64,000 nt of DNA from Campylobacter majalis (lineage in GTDB: Bacteria > Campylobacterota > Campylobacteria > Campylobacterales > Campylobacteraceae): the NCBI RefSeq assembly GCF_905120465.1, contig NZ_CAJHOF010000001.1:1-64000 (forward strand). The letters run 5' to 3'. Positions within the stretch are counted from its first letter, which is position 1. Each line of letters starts with the position of its first letter. The notes beneath the pieces were generated by a model that searched no databases, was not told the DNA's origin, and saw only the letters and a program-made list of their open reading frames with translations. Shown piece by piece: positions 36,250 to 45,505 of this stretch. The translations under genes were made by a program, and so were the position numbers.

Positions 36250-38423
36250 TCAACACTACTTGGATCTTTTTGCATAGAAAAATCATAACTAACCCCACCC
36301 ATAGGATAGAAATTAACCATAAACATAACCCCTTGAGTTCTTTTAATGGCTGAACCGGTTTTTGTGGTAACTGGCTCATAATCACTTTGGTAAATCAAGC
36401 TATAATTCCAGCATTTTCTGTTGTGCGCCAGGCCTAAACGCCACATCTTAGTATAGTCTCTTTCTAAATCATACTGCCATGCACCAAGAAATTTATAAAA
36501 ATATGGTAATTTGACAGCGGCATTTGTCGTCAAATAACTGTCATGCTTTGCATCTGTTCGACGTCTAAATGTGTGATTTATCCCAATACTAAACATATCT
36601 GCACTATAGTTTATTCCAGATTGCATACGAACTATCTTATTTTGCAAGTGTGAATATTCCACTTTATTAAATAAAGTTAAATTTACAAATGGATAAAACG
36701 CAATTGAGTTTTTTAAATTTCCAAGTTCTGAATCCTTTGTATAGTAGCTCTGAGATACGCTATGGCGCAAAAATTTACGCCCATTTGATGTGTAAAAATA
36801 CTGAGTTACATATCCTGCAATTTCTTGTTTTTTATGTTCGGCAGCCAGAAAATTTTCATATCCTTTGCCATCTAAATCATATATAAACTCATCCGATAAA
36901 TCACCATTATTAATACCAGGCAAAATATACTCAGCTCCAAAATTTAACGTATGAAAAAAACTATCATAAGCCTTTGCAAGATCGGTATGAATAGCAAACC
37001 TATGATAATTATTCACAAAATTATCACGTTTGTCTTTATCTGATTTTATGGCAGAAATTCTCTTGTTGTCATATCTTATATGTGAAGCATATAAATTTTC
37101 ATAAAAAGAAAATGTCAAATACTCATCTAGTAGTGGCAAATGAAGAGATACTGGTAAATTTAACTCATACTGAGTTGCTTTTACTCCAATTTTTCTATCA
37201 TACCTATGAGATTGCACATCTAGGCTGTATATTAGATTTGGCAAAACAAAACTATTGCTAAATTTATGATACTGAAATGCTGGAAGCTCTTGAAGAGTGT
37301 CTTTATTTTTATTAGTGCTTCCTATTTTTTGAGTATCAATGTAGTATCTAGCGTATGTGGCAAAATAATGATCATCTTCAGATAAAAAATAATTAAGCTT
37401 AGATGTAACTAAAGAATCAGCATCATCACCTCGCCCTTTTAAATTTAAATACTCCACATCGTTTAATATAGTTGTATTTAAATACAAACCCTCTTGTAAC
37501 TCAGGGCTTATATACTCCTTAAAAAGATTACTTCTATCGTAAAACAACTCAACACCATAGTGTGTTTTATATTTTAACGCCTGTAAATTTGAGTTCTTTA
37601 CACTTTGTCTTTGACGATAAACATCTTTATCTCTAAATCCACCGAAACTAAAATATCCATATGAATACGGCGAATCAGTAAATCTAAGCGTGTTGTTTAA
37701 ACCCATACCACGACGTGTGCGAATTTGAAAATCTGTTTGAAAATCCCACGAATTATACGGAGCAAAATATATTGGTTGTTTATAATAAACACCCTCACTT
37801 TTAGAATATCCAGCATCTAATGGCAATAATCCTGTGCGACGTGTAGTATCCGTTGGAAATCCAAAATAAGGCAGATAAAACACAGGCGTATTACCCACAA
37901 GCGGTAAATTTACCCTAAAAAGTGGATTGTAAAGATGCAAAAATTTACTCTGCTTGTTTAATTTTGCAGTCGTTGCTGTAATACTCCAGTCTGGATCTTT
38001 GACATTGCAACTAGACACAACAGCGCCTTTTGTGCGATAATAATTCTCATCAGAACTACTCTCGTCACTTTGCATCCAAACCTCTAAATCCTTATCCATC
38101 ATAAAAAGCGTTTCAAAGTCCAAAGTATCATTTTTTAAATTAATCTTTACATAACTTGAACGCGAAATCTCATTTGCGCCACGCATCATATTTACATTGC
38201 CAAACAACTCAATTATCTCACTTGTTTGGTTATAAATAGCCTTGTCTGCCGTTATTAAATACGTCTGAGAATAAACAACAACATTTTTAGTAGCAGTTAA
38301 AACATCACCATTTTTACTAACATCATCAGCCAAAAGTTCAAAATTTTGATTTTGCATTTGATCTTGAGAAATCGCAAAAACAGCTACACTCAAAGAGATG
38401 GATAATAAAATTTTACGCCACAT
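36246..38423 (-). CDS. lptD: LPS-assembly outer-membrane protein LptD
   Basis: Outer-membrane barrel that inserts LPS/LOS into the outer leaflet with LptE. 725 aa. Signal peptide ([17 protein letters not shown]), N-terminal OstA/beta-jellyroll domain (ELLADDVSKNGDVLTATKNVVVYSQTYLITADKAIYNQ), a Cys in SSCNVKDPDWSI, the conserved barrel start GNTPVFYLPYFGFPTD, and a long beta barrel. It overlaps the RDD gene by 11 bp and is followed by the PRT gene. Confidence 0.94.
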   Translation of the reverse strand: MWRKILLSISLSVAVFAISQDQMQNQNFELLADDVSKNGDVLTATKNVVVYSQTYLITADKAIYNQTSEIIELFGNVNMMRGANEISRSSYVKINLKNDTLDFETLFMMDKDLEVWMQSDESSSDENYYRTKGAVVSSCNVKDPDWSITATTAKLNKQSKFLHLYNPLFRVNLPLVGNTPVFYLPYFGFPTDTTRRTGLLPLDAGYSKSEGVYYKQPIYFAPYNSWDFQTDFQIRTRRGMGLNNTLRFTDSPYSYGYFSFGGFRDKDVYRQRQSVKNSNLQALKYKTHYGVELFYDRSNLFKEYISPELQEGLYLNTTILNDVEYLNLKGRGDDADSLVTSKLNYFLSEDDHYFATYARYYIDTQKIGSTNKNKDTLQELPAFQYHKFSNSFVLPNLIYSLDVQSHRYDRKIGVKATQYELNLPVSLHLPLLDEYLTFSFYENLYASHIRYDNKRISAIKSDKDKRDNFVNNYHRFAIHTDLAKAYDSFFHTLNFGAEYILPGINNGDLSDEFIYDLDGKGYENFLAAEHKKQEIAGYVTQYFYTSNGRKFLRHSVSQSYYTKDSELGNLKNSIAFYPFVNLTLFNKVEYSHLQNKIVRMQSGINYSADMFSIGINHTFRRRTDAKHDSYLTTNAAVKLPYFYKFLGAWQYDLERDYTKMWRLGLAHNRKCWNYSLIYQSDYEPVTTKTGSAIKRTQGVMFMVNFYPMGGVSYDFSMQKDPSSVE

Positions 38424-38865
38424 CTATAACTACCGTTTTTGCAAATCTATCATGCCAAGTCTGAAGCACCGGACTACCAAAAGCCCATAAATATCCTAGA
38501 TAAAACGCCATCTCGCTGACATTTCTAATCAAAGCTCTCATAATACTACTACTTAAATTTGGCTTATCCATATAATCAACATCTATACACACTATCTTCA
38601 TTAAAATTTTGCCTACTGTTGCTCCATTATACCATACGAAAAATGCGTGATATATCGTTCGTATCAAAACATACTGCCATGATAACGTCATCACTATCGC
38701 TACAACCTCTTCTTGAGAATTTGCAATCGAAAATCTTTCATAATATATCGCCATAAAAAGTAATGCCAAAACAATCTCATCAACAACAAAAGCAAAAGCT
38801 CTTTTTGAAAATGACGCTACTTTTATGCCTTCACGTTCTAAATCGTAAGCTATATCTTTGCTCAT
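38413..38865 (-). CDS. RDD-family membrane protein
   Basis: 150 aa from ATG 38865, whose ATGA overlaps the purD stop; the open frame extends a further 5 codons into purD but that start is unlikely. Membrane helices around residues 24-40, 55-75 and 115-130, with the Arg/Asp/Asp-rich RDD pattern ([36 protein letters not shown]). Role unknown; some RDD proteins affect ion transport. Confidence 0.85.
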   Translation of the reverse strand: MSKDIAYDLEREGIKVASFSKRAFAFVVDEIVLALLFMAIYYERFSIANSQEEVVAIVMTLSWQYVLIRTIYHAFFVWYNGATVGKILMKIVCIDVDYMDKPNLSSSIMRALIRNVSEMAFYLGYLWAFGSPVLQTWHDRFAKTVVIDVA

Positions 38866-40109
38866 TTTAACACCTGCCAAGCTATGTCTTTTCTATACTG
38901 CATACCCTCAAACTCAACATTTTGACACAGCTCATATGCATTTTGCTTTGCAGTGGCTATATCATCACCTAAACCAACACACACCAAAACTCGACCAGAA
39001 TCTGCATAAATTTCACCGTTTTGCTCACAAACACCAGCATATATTAGCTGAGAATTTTGGGGTATATTTTTTACATTTATTTTTTGTTTTGGTGATTTTT
39101 TATATGGATAATCCTTGCTAGCTATCACAACCCCAACAGCGTATTTGTCTTTAAGCTTAACATCTTGTAATTTACCACATGAAGCATTTAGCAAAATTTC
39201 GCTCAAATCGCCATCAATTAATGGCATAATGACCTCACATTCAGGATCGCCAAAACGCACGTTAAACTCAAGCACGTATGGCTCATTATTTACAACCATC
39301 ACTCCGACAAAAAGCACACCACAAAATGGTGCATTTTCATCCTGCATACCTTTTAATGTAGGCTTTACTATATCATTTTCTATACACCTTATAAGCTCTT
39401 TGCTCGCCAAAGGACTTGGGGCATATGCACCCATTCCGCCTGTATTTGGTCCCAGATCGCCATCTAGTAGTCTCTTGTGATCTTGTGCAACAGGCAAACT
39501 TACAAAATTCTTGCCGTCACAAATCGCAAAAAAACTAAGCTCAAAACCATCCAAAAACTCTTCAATAACTACACGTTTTCCAGCATCACCAAAGCTACTA
39601 CCATCTAACATTTCACTTACAGCATCTTTTGCTTGTGCGTAATCTTTAGCGATTACAACGCCTTTTCCAGCACATAATCCATCAGCCTTAACAACAATAG
39701 GAGTTTTTAAGCTATCAATAAACTTAAAAGCCTCTTGTTTGCTGTCTGTATTTAAAAATTTTGCCGTTTTTATATTGTTTTTTGCTAAAAATTCTTTCAT
39801 ATAGGTCTTACTAGCTTCTAGTCTGGCTGCACTTTTACTAGGACCAAATATATTAAGCCCATTAGATTTAAATACATCTACTATACCATTACTCAAAGGA
39901 GCTTCTGGACCAACTATAGTTAATGTTATTTCTTGTTTTATAGCAAATTTCGCCAGTTCATCATAATCATATATGCTTACATTTTCACCTATTTTTGATG
40001 TAGCACCGTTACCAGGTGCAAAGTATAATTTTTCTACTTTTTTTTCTTCTTTAAGCTTTAGTGCGATCGCATACTCTCTACCGCCACTACCTATAATTAA
40101 GATTTTCAT
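38862..40109 (-). CDS. purD: Phosphoribosylamine-glycine ligase PurD
   Basis: Second step of purine synthesis. 415 aa. The start is the ATG at 40109 ([14 protein letters not shown]) with CGGAG upstream. The frame is open 27 codons further back, but that part lies inside the 6S RNA candidate. ATP-grasp motifs: [71 protein letters not shown] at 40122-40127 (minus strand) could be its own -10 at the end of the 6S gene. Confidence 0.95.
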   Translation of the reverse strand: MKILIIGSGGREYAIALKLKEEKKVEKLYFAPGNGATSKIGENVSIYDYDELAKFAIKQEITLTIVGPEAPLSNGIVDVFKSNGLNIFGPSKSAARLEASKTYMKEFLAKNNIKTAKFLNTDSKQEAFKFIDSLKTPIVVKADGLCAGKGVVIAKDYAQAKDAVSEMLDGSSFGDAGKRVVIEEFLDGFELSFFAICDGKNFVSLPVAQDHKRLLDGDLGPNTGGMGAYAPSPLASKELIRCIENDIVKPTLKGMQDENAPFCGVLFVGVMVVNNEPYVLEFNVRFGDPECEVIMPLIDGDLSEILLNASCGKLQDVKLKDKYAVGVVIASKDYPYKKSPKQKINVKNIPQNSQLIYAGVCEQNGEIYADSGRVLVCVGLGDDIATAKQNAYELCQNVEFEGMQYRKDIAWQVLK

Positions 40110-40127
40110 ATTTGCTCCGTGTATTAT

Positions 40128-40318
40128 AAGACCCAAGTGAGCGTTGCATAAAGAGTGGCCCAAATTAAAGCCAATCTTGCGATTAGGCATGGACTTAAGG
40201 TTGCAACTTCTTGCATATTTCTACACTCAAACGAAGCCACATCACAGAGCCCACACACATCATCGCCAATACAAAAGTGTTGGACCCTAATAAAATGCGT
40301 TCTCGCTTCACTCAGGCG
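40128..40318 (-). ncRNA. ssrS: 6S RNA candidate
   Basis: Gene-free, structured ~190-nt stretch on the minus strand between hemD and purD, with a TATAAT box at 40324-40329. The ends pair over ~12 bp with a bulge: 5' CCTGAGTGAAGCG with 3' CGCTCACTTGGG. Inside are GCAT/ATGC, then GGTCCAA/TTGGGCC, and on the 3' side a small hairpin with a GCAA loop (TAATC-GCAA-GATTG). The long imperfect rod with an open central region and a 3'-side hairpin is the 6S shape, which mimics an open promoter and binds RNA polymerase. Length and a purine-gene neighbour fit. I could not run a covariance search. Confidence 0.7.
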
Positions 40319-40323
40319 ATATC

Positions 40324-40329
40324 ATTATA
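40324..40329 (-). promoter_or_regulatory. -10 box of the 6S RNA candidate
   Basis: TATAAT on the minus strand, placed so that transcription would begin about 7 bases later at the base of the terminal helix (near 40317). Confidence 0.6.
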
Positions 40330-40341
40330 TTAATTTTTTGC

Positions 40342-40974
40342 TTAAAGTAGGGTTTTAGCCAATAAAATACAATCATTTATTGTTTGTTTTTTAGATATTT
40401 TTAGATTATTAGTAAATTTTAATGCACTTGCTGTTGTATTTCCAATGGCTATACACCAATAGCTATCATCCCAGCCAAATCTTTGCAAGAAATTTTGCAC
40501 ACCAGATGGAGCAAGAAATATTAAAATGCTATTTTTTGGTGGTTTATATAAGTTTTTTAAATTTTTATAAATATTTTCATACGCAACTATTGTGGTAATA
40601 TCTATGGCGTTGGCAGTTAAAATTTCATCTATCTTTGAAGCCGTCTGTTTAGCCCTAACAAATACTGTTTTTTTGCCATACAAGTGTTTTATAATCTCAT
40701 TTGCAAACTCATCTCCATGATGATTTTTTGCAGTATAAACATTGCAAAATCCATACTCATTTGCAAATTTTGATGTCTGTTCTCCTATTGAATAAACATT
40801 GATATTTGTAGGCAAAATTTCATTAAATTTTAAGGCATTAATGCTATTTTTTGAAGTGATAATTAAGGCGTCAAAATCATTTAAATCAAGTGAGAAATTA
40901 AAGTAACAAATCTCATTTAATACTAAATTTTCAACGCCTTCATATTTATTTTCATGATTTATTAAATAAATCAT
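40342..40974 (-). CDS. hemD: Uroporphyrinogen-III synthase HemD
   Basis: Closes and inverts ring D of hydroxymethylbilane in haem synthesis. 210 aa. The family is very divergent; recognisable elements are DALIITSKNSINAL (first domain), YSIGEQTSKFANEYGF, and IFLAPSGVQNFLQRFG...AIGNTTASALK near the end. Overlaps the DUF799 lipoprotein gene by 4 bp and ends just ahead of the 6S RNA promoter. Confidence 0.88.
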   Translation of the reverse strand: MIYLINHENKYEGVENLVLNEICYFNFSLDLNDFDALIITSKNSINALKFNEILPTNINVYSIGEQTSKFANEYGFCNVYTAKNHHGDEFANEIIKHLYGKKTVFVRAKQTASKIDEILTANAIDITTIVAYENIYKNLKNLYKPPKNSILIFLAPSGVQNFLQRFGWDDSYWCIAIGNTTASALKFTNNLKISKKQTINDCILLAKTLL

Positions 40975-41639
40975 TTTGTAATTTGTCTATCCTGACGGTA
41001 TGCTGGAGATCTTGGACCGCGCAATATACAAGTATTACAATCAAGCATGAGCAAATTTGCACCAGCTACTTGAGACAGATCATAACTAGCATCTGAAACA
41101 GTATTTGCTATTTGACTTATGACGGCTGAGACTAACGCACCAATTAGCCCTCCGCTATTATTTGATCCAGAATCCTGTACCGCTTCGCCACTGCCCTCCC
41201 AAATGACATTTGATGTCGATAAATCAACAAGTTTTGCTTGAACTCTCACTATCGTTACACTATTTATAAGCTTATACGTTGTGCCATATTCGCTTACATT
41301 TATGTATAATGCACTATCAGCATTAAAAATCTCTTTAAGCTTTGCTGTGCTTACATTTGCAATCTCACTAGGTTCGCTTATGCCGTTATGTTTAAATAAA
41401 TCATTAACAAGCGTTATAGGAAACACATAATATCCAGCTTCACTCAGCGGTGCAACAATACTTGAAGCAACAGCAGCAGAGGCTAAATTTTCCGTAGTTT
41501 CATTTGTAGGCATTAAGACCAAAACTGATTTTGGATTGGCACTTAACATACCACTATAATCATACATTTTTTGATTTGTTGCACAAGCCGAGAAAAATAA
41601 TGCTACAAAAGCTAAAAAAACTATATTAATTCTTTTCAT
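40971..41639 (-). CDS. DUF799 (GNA1162-type) lipoprotein
   Basis: 222 aa, lipobox FFSAC at residues 15-19 after a hydrophobic signal. Core similar to the meningococcal GNA1162 lipoprotein (VLVLMPTNETTENLAS, ALYINVSEYGTTYKLI, LVDLSTSNVIWEGSG, ending GPRSPAY). Third member of a cassette CsgG-like/DUF4810/DUF799 that travels together in Proteobacteria; presumably an outer-membrane complex of unknown function. Overlaps both neighbours by 4 bp. Confidence 0.85.
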   Translation of the reverse strand: MKRINIVFLAFVALFFSACATNQKMYDYSGMLSANPKSVLVLMPTNETTENLASAAVASSIVAPLSEAGYYVFPITLVNDLFKHNGISEPSEIANVSTAKLKEIFNADSALYINVSEYGTTYKLINSVTIVRVQAKLVDLSTSNVIWEGSGEAVQDSGSNNSGGLIGALVSAVISQIANTVSDASYDLSQVAGANLLMLDCNTCILRGPRSPAYRQDRQITK

Positions 41640-42004
41640 TTCTTAGCCTTTTTATTTTTATCGCTTAGTAAAAACGCTATAAATTCGCGTGATTCTGGAT
41701 ACTCGCGCACTTCTTTTTCAAAATATGCATTTGCCTGAGTTAAATTACCAGCGTTTGAATACAAAAGTCCAAGATGAGCGTATAGTCCAGGTGGGACTTT
41801 TGCGCCTTTTTCATACGCTTTTTGGATCGTTTGCTCAAGCTGTGCCATTTGCTCACTAGCATCATAATCTTGACTTAGATACTTATAAGTAGCTTTAGTA
41901 TATGCACCATCCCAATAATAAATAGATCTAGACTGAGACGTGCCACATCCAGTTATTAGTATCAAAAAAAATACTAAAGAGAAAAAGCTATATTTTTTCA
42001 TCAC
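41636..42004 (-). CDS. DUF4810 lipoprotein
   Basis: 122 aa, lipobox LITGC. Contains the family signature YYWDGAYTKATYKYL and a TPR-like segment (GLYAHLGLLYSNAGNLTQANAYFEKEVREYPES). Middle gene of the three-lipoprotein cassette, with 4-bp overlaps on both sides showing tight translational coupling. Confidence 0.85.
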   Translation of the reverse strand: MMKKYSFFSLVFFLILITGCGTSQSRSIYYWDGAYTKATYKYLSQDYDASEQMAQLEQTIQKAYEKGAKVPPGLYAHLGLLYSNAGNLTQANAYFEKEVREYPESREFIAFLLSDKNKKAKK

Positions 42005-42675
42005 TTAGCTTTCCATGCACCGCTTTCTAAGCCTTTTATAAGATTATCAACAGCCTCTCTAATAGACAAGCTCAAAACCTTACCATTTAGCGTAGAATCA
42101 TATCCAGCCGTGCTACCAAATCCAATTACTTCACGCTCACTTAGTGCGTATTCGCCGGCACCTTGTGCAGAATAAACAACCTCTGAAGTAGTAGTATCAA
42201 CAACATTTAAATTAACTTTTGAATAAGCAGTTTGTGTTTTACCCTTGCCAAGTATGCCAAAAAGCTGCTTATCACCAGTTGTTTTTCTACCAAACTCAGT
42301 AACATCACCCGTGATAACATATCTGGCACCTTTGATATTTTGAGCCGTTTTTGCATACTTGCTCTCTTGATCTAGTGCCTTCATATTTGTTCTTTCAAGC
42401 ACAGAAAATCTACCACTTTCACTTAGTGAAGTAACAAGTATTGTTGAAGCTTGATTGCCAAGTCTGTCTTCGCCATCACTAAAAATTCCATTTTGATACG
42501 CAGACTGATTGTTAAATCTACCAACAGAAACTAATGCCTTTTCTCCATGATACACAGTTGCTGCACTAGCGACTTTTGGTGTTTGTAATGTTCTTGAGCT
42601 TTCAGTCGCACAACCAGTAAATAACACAGCAGCGAAAGCAACGCCTACCATAAGCGTTTTATTGTTAATTTTCAT
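42001..42675 (-). CDS. CsgG-like lipoprotein
   Basis: 224 aa, lipobox LFTGC. The CsgG/HfaB family pattern is seen in KALVSVGRFNNQS...LTSLSESGRFSVLERTNMKALDQE, RYVITGDVTEFGRK and STLNGKVLSLSIREAVDNLIKGLE. CsgG forms a ring-shaped outer-membrane channel for curli; this version belongs to the DUF4810/DUF799 cassette, and no curlin genes are nearby. The second ATG (42675) is chosen because AGGAG lies six bases before it; the first ATG is only one base from the Shine-Dalgarno sequence. Confidence 0.87.
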   Translation of the reverse strand: MKINNKTLMVGVAFAAVLFTGCATESSRTLQTPKVASAATVYHGEKALVSVGRFNNQSAYQNGIFSDGEDRLGNQASTILVTSLSESGRFSVLERTNMKALDQESKYAKTAQNIKGARYVITGDVTEFGRKTTGDKQLFGILGKGKTQTAYSKVNLNVVDTTTSEVVYSAQGAGEYALSEREVIGFGSTAGYDSTLNGKVLSLSIREAVDNLIKGLESGAWKAK

Positions 42676-42681
42676 TATCAT

Positions 42682-43004
42682 CTCCTAAGAATAAATTTTG
42701 CCTTCGATGTTATCCAAAAAACGATTAAACAAGTATTAAAACAAAATCTAAAAGTTTTCAAGCAACAAAGAATTTAACAACAAAAATATACTCCTACAAA
42801 AGCAGTAAGCAAAATTCTTAATAGCAACTAATGTCAAGCTATCATCTTGTAGCTGGCAAACCAAAGTTATTCACAGCAATAATCTTGCAATGAGTAAAGC
42901 GAAGTTAAAAAAGCAACGTCTTTAAATTTAAAATTTATTTTGCCTACATAAATATTAATGCGTGACAAATAACACAGACAATATGAGAGTTGGCAAAGTA
43001 AAAT
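42682..43004. other. Non-coding interval with repeat copies
   Basis: About 320 bp upstream of the lipoprotein cassette and downstream of the phosphatase gene. Two repeat-family pieces lie at 42836-42851 and 42882-42903. It probably carries the cassette promoter; no clear -10/-35 pair was singled out. Confidence 0.5.
42836..42903 (+). repeat. Dispersed intergenic repeat, copy 3
   Basis: AAGCTATCATCTTGTA (42836-42851) is identical to 2159-2174. About 30 bp further, ATCTTGCAATGAG then AAAGCGAAGTT (42882-42906) is a diverged form of the second half of copy 1. The copy looks split or duplicated relative to copy 1. Confidence 0.55.
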
Positions 43005-43502
43005 TTAGCAAATTTTACATTTAATATACTCCATAAGTCCAGCACATCCACGAACTATATCAGTATAGCATTTTTCAAAATCCCTTGTATAATATGGATC
43101 TTTAACTATCAAATCGCTATGTAAAACACTCTCATTGTTTAAATTCTCATGTGCAAACTCAAGCAAAAATTTTATATTTTCATTAAATTTCATGCCAAGT
43201 ATACGCCTTAAAGAACTTATATTTTCATCATCCATGCATACTATAATGTCGTATTTATCATAATCATCTGCTTTAATTTGTGTGGCTTTGTGTGGCAAAA
43301 TAGGCACGTTATTTTGCTTTAAAACACGCACTGTTTCATAATAAACTGGTTCGCCAATCTCATCTGTGTGTGTAGCACGTGAGCTTACAAAAACTCTATC
43401 GCTTAAGTCATCTTTTTGTATCATCTCATGCAAAATCATATGAGCCATTGGAGAACGACATATATTTCCATGACAAACAAAAAGCACATTAAAATTACTC
43501 AT
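43005..43502 (-). CDS. Low-molecular-weight protein-tyrosine phosphatase
   Basis: 165 aa, cytosolic. P-loop VCHGNICRSPM gives the CX5R active site (Cys10, Arg16) and the general acid Asp in KDPYY. Last gene of the cbpA-hspR-kefB-phosphatase run (4-bp overlap with kefB). Substrates unknown. Confidence 0.93.
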   Translation of the reverse strand: MSNFNVLFVCHGNICRSPMAHMILHEMIQKDDLSDRVFVSSRATHTDEIGEPVYYETVRVLKQNNVPILPHKATQIKADDYDKYDIIVCMDDENISSLRRILGMKFNENIKFLLEFAHENLNNESVLHSDLIVKDPYYTRDFEKCYTDIVRGCAGLMEYIKCKIC

Positions 43503-45136
43503 ATTACACTTTTTCCTAAATTTTTATCAATCTTGCACTGCAATGCTTCATGTACAAGCAATCTACCAAGTGCTTTTTCTTGACTAACAAGGTGAAAATT
43601 ATTGCCCAAGTCAGCAAACAGCTCTTTTTTCTCATCTTCACTTACACGAATTATAGTCTGTATATTTGCATCGTAGTTTGTAATATTTCTTGTTATTAGC
43701 TCTAGTTTTTGCTCGTTTGTCACAGTTACTATCACAGCAGCAGCAGTTTTAACACATGCGTTATCAAATGTTGTTTTTGAAAATGCACTTCCTAAAAACA
43801 CATTTTCGCCACGCTCACGCCCTAACTCAACCAAACTTATGTCACTTTCTATAACGATATAAACAAGACCTCGTTCTTTTATTCTATAAACAACCTCTTG
43901 TCCTAAACTTGCATAGCCAAAAACAACGATATGATCTCTTAAAGATTGTGGTTTTATTGTGCCATCTGCTTGATTTGCAACATCTTTTTCTATTAAATCA
44001 GCAAAGAAATTTAGATTTTTTAGTATAAATGGCGTTGCAAACATTGATATCACGCTTACTGCTATTAGCACCTGAGCCACTTGTGGCTCTAGCATACCAC
44101 GAGAAGACATCATTCCAAAAACAGCCAAAGCAAACTCACCAACTTGTGATAGCGTTACAGCCGTCTTAAACGATACTCTTGTGCTTTGATAGGTTCTTAG
44201 TATGCCAAATATCACTATGGCTTTAATTAGCATTATGCTTAACACAAGCATTAGTATTATAAATATGTTTGACACTATGACATCAATGTTTATTTGCATA
44301 CCAATACTTATAAAAAATAATCCCAAAAGAATATCTCTAAATGGAATTAAATCTGCTTCAATTTGATGTTTGTATTCTGTTTCAGCCATCATCATTCCAG
44401 CTAAAAATGCACCAAGAGAAAAAGAGAAGCCAAATCCATGTGCTAAAGTGCCAGAACCAACAACTAAGAAAAACACAGTTGCTATAAAAATTTCATTTGA
44501 TTTAGTCTGAATAACTTTATAAAATAGCCAATTTATTATGTATTTGCCTATTAAATACAGCAAAACAATAAGCACACTAGCCATAAAAAGCGTTCTAATA
44601 ACAAGCTCTGCGACCGAGCTTTGATTTGAACTAAACACATCCACCATAATCAATATAGGTATCACGGCAATATCTTGAAACAATAAAATTCCAAGTGATT
44701 TTCTACCATAAGGTTGAGATATTTGTCTAGTATCATTTAAAATTTTAAGCACTATTGCAGTTGAAGATAAAGCAAGAGCCAAGCCTATTATTAGTGAATT
44801 ATAATCATCTTGATTAAGTATATAATATGCCAAAACAGCCAAAAACAATCCACCAATAAACACTTGAAGTCCGCCATTTACAAACACCTCTTTTTTCATA
44901 CTCATAAGATGACGCAAACTAAACTCAAGACCAATAGTAAACATTAAAAAGACTATGCCAAACTCAGCAATATGCTCTAAATTTTCGTTTGATTTTAACT
45001 CAAAAGCTTCAGATACTATAATTCCTGTGACGATGTAACCTATAATAGTAGGAATTTCAAATCGTTTAAAAAATATATTTAAAATAATGCTTAAAAAAAC
45101 AGTGAGCAAAAATGCCAGTAAAAAATAATCCATCAT
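43499..45136 (-). CDS. kefB: KefB-type monovalent cation/proton antiporter
   Basis: 545 aa. About twelve membrane helices (Na_H_exchanger domain, residues ~1-380, with GLALALSSTAIVLKIL and FFISIGMQI), then a cytosolic TrkA-N domain (IVVFGYASLGQEVVYRIKERG), truncated compared with E. coli KefB. Probable potassium efflux controlled by nucleotide binding. Gene order with hspR and cbpA is as in C. jejuni (kefB-hspR-cbpA). Confidence 0.9.
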   Translation of the reverse strand: MMDYFLLAFLLTVFLSIILNIFFKRFEIPTIIGYIVTGIIVSEAFELKSNENLEHIAEFGIVFLMFTIGLEFSLRHLMSMKKEVFVNGGLQVFIGGLFLAVLAYYILNQDDYNSLIIGLALALSSTAIVLKILNDTRQISQPYGRKSLGILLFQDIAVIPILIMVDVFSSNQSSVAELVIRTLFMASVLIVLLYLIGKYIINWLFYKVIQTKSNEIFIATVFFLVVGSGTLAHGFGFSFSLGAFLAGMMMAETEYKHQIEADLIPFRDILLGLFFISIGMQINIDVIVSNIFIILMLVLSIMLIKAIVIFGILRTYQSTRVSFKTAVTLSQVGEFALAVFGMMSSRGMLEPQVAQVLIAVSVISMFATPFILKNLNFFADLIEKDVANQADGTIKPQSLRDHIVVFGYASLGQEVVYRIKERGLVYIVIESDISLVELGRERGENVFLGSAFSKTTFDNACVKTAAAVIVTVTNEQKLELITRNITNYDANIQTIIRVSEDEKKELFADLGNNFHLVSQEKALGRLLVHEALQCKIDKNLGKSVI

Positions 45137-45504
45137 TTTTTCTCTTCGTAAAAAATTACGTCAAATTTACTAGGACGCTTTACGAGAGCTTTTTTAGTCG
45201 GAATAGTTCCTTTTTGATTTAACTCGGCTCTTAATTCATTTATAGTTGCTTCAAATTCGTCCATTTGGCTTTTTAGCTTAAGTATCACATCTACACCAGC
45301 TAAATTTACGCCCAAATCACGTGTTAGGCGAAGTATCATCTTTACCCTATCAACATCGCGCTGAGAATACAATCTCATGCGACCATCGGTTCTTGATGGC
45401 TCCAATAAACCCTCTCGTTCATACTGACGCAATGTTTGAGGATGTATGCTTAATACCTTTGCTACAACGCTAATTAAATATAGTGGCTCATCATAATCAT
45501 GCAT
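45133..45504 (-). CDS. hspR: Heat-shock repressor HspR (MerR family)
   Basis: 123 aa. MerR-type helix-turn-helix at the N-terminus (YLISVVAKVLSIHPQTLRQYEREGLLEPSRTDGRMRLYSQRDVDRV), then a helical tail. In Campylobacter and Helicobacter HspR represses chaperone genes, including its own cbpA-hspR operon. One base separates it from cbpA and it overlaps kefB by 4 bp. No convincing HAIR operator was found upstream of cbpA. Confidence 0.92.
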   Translation of the reverse strand: MHDYDEPLYLISVVAKVLSIHPQTLRQYEREGLLEPSRTDGRMRLYSQRDVDRVKMILRLTRDLGVNLAGVDVILKLKSQMDEFEATINELRAELNQKGTIPTKKALVKRPSKFDVIFYEEKK

Positions 45505-45505
45505 A

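Noticed and set aside
40296-40320. GAGTGAAGCGA near 40305 as a further copy of the dispersed repeat
   Set aside because: The resemblance is short and the bases are explained by the terminal helix of the 6S RNA candidate.
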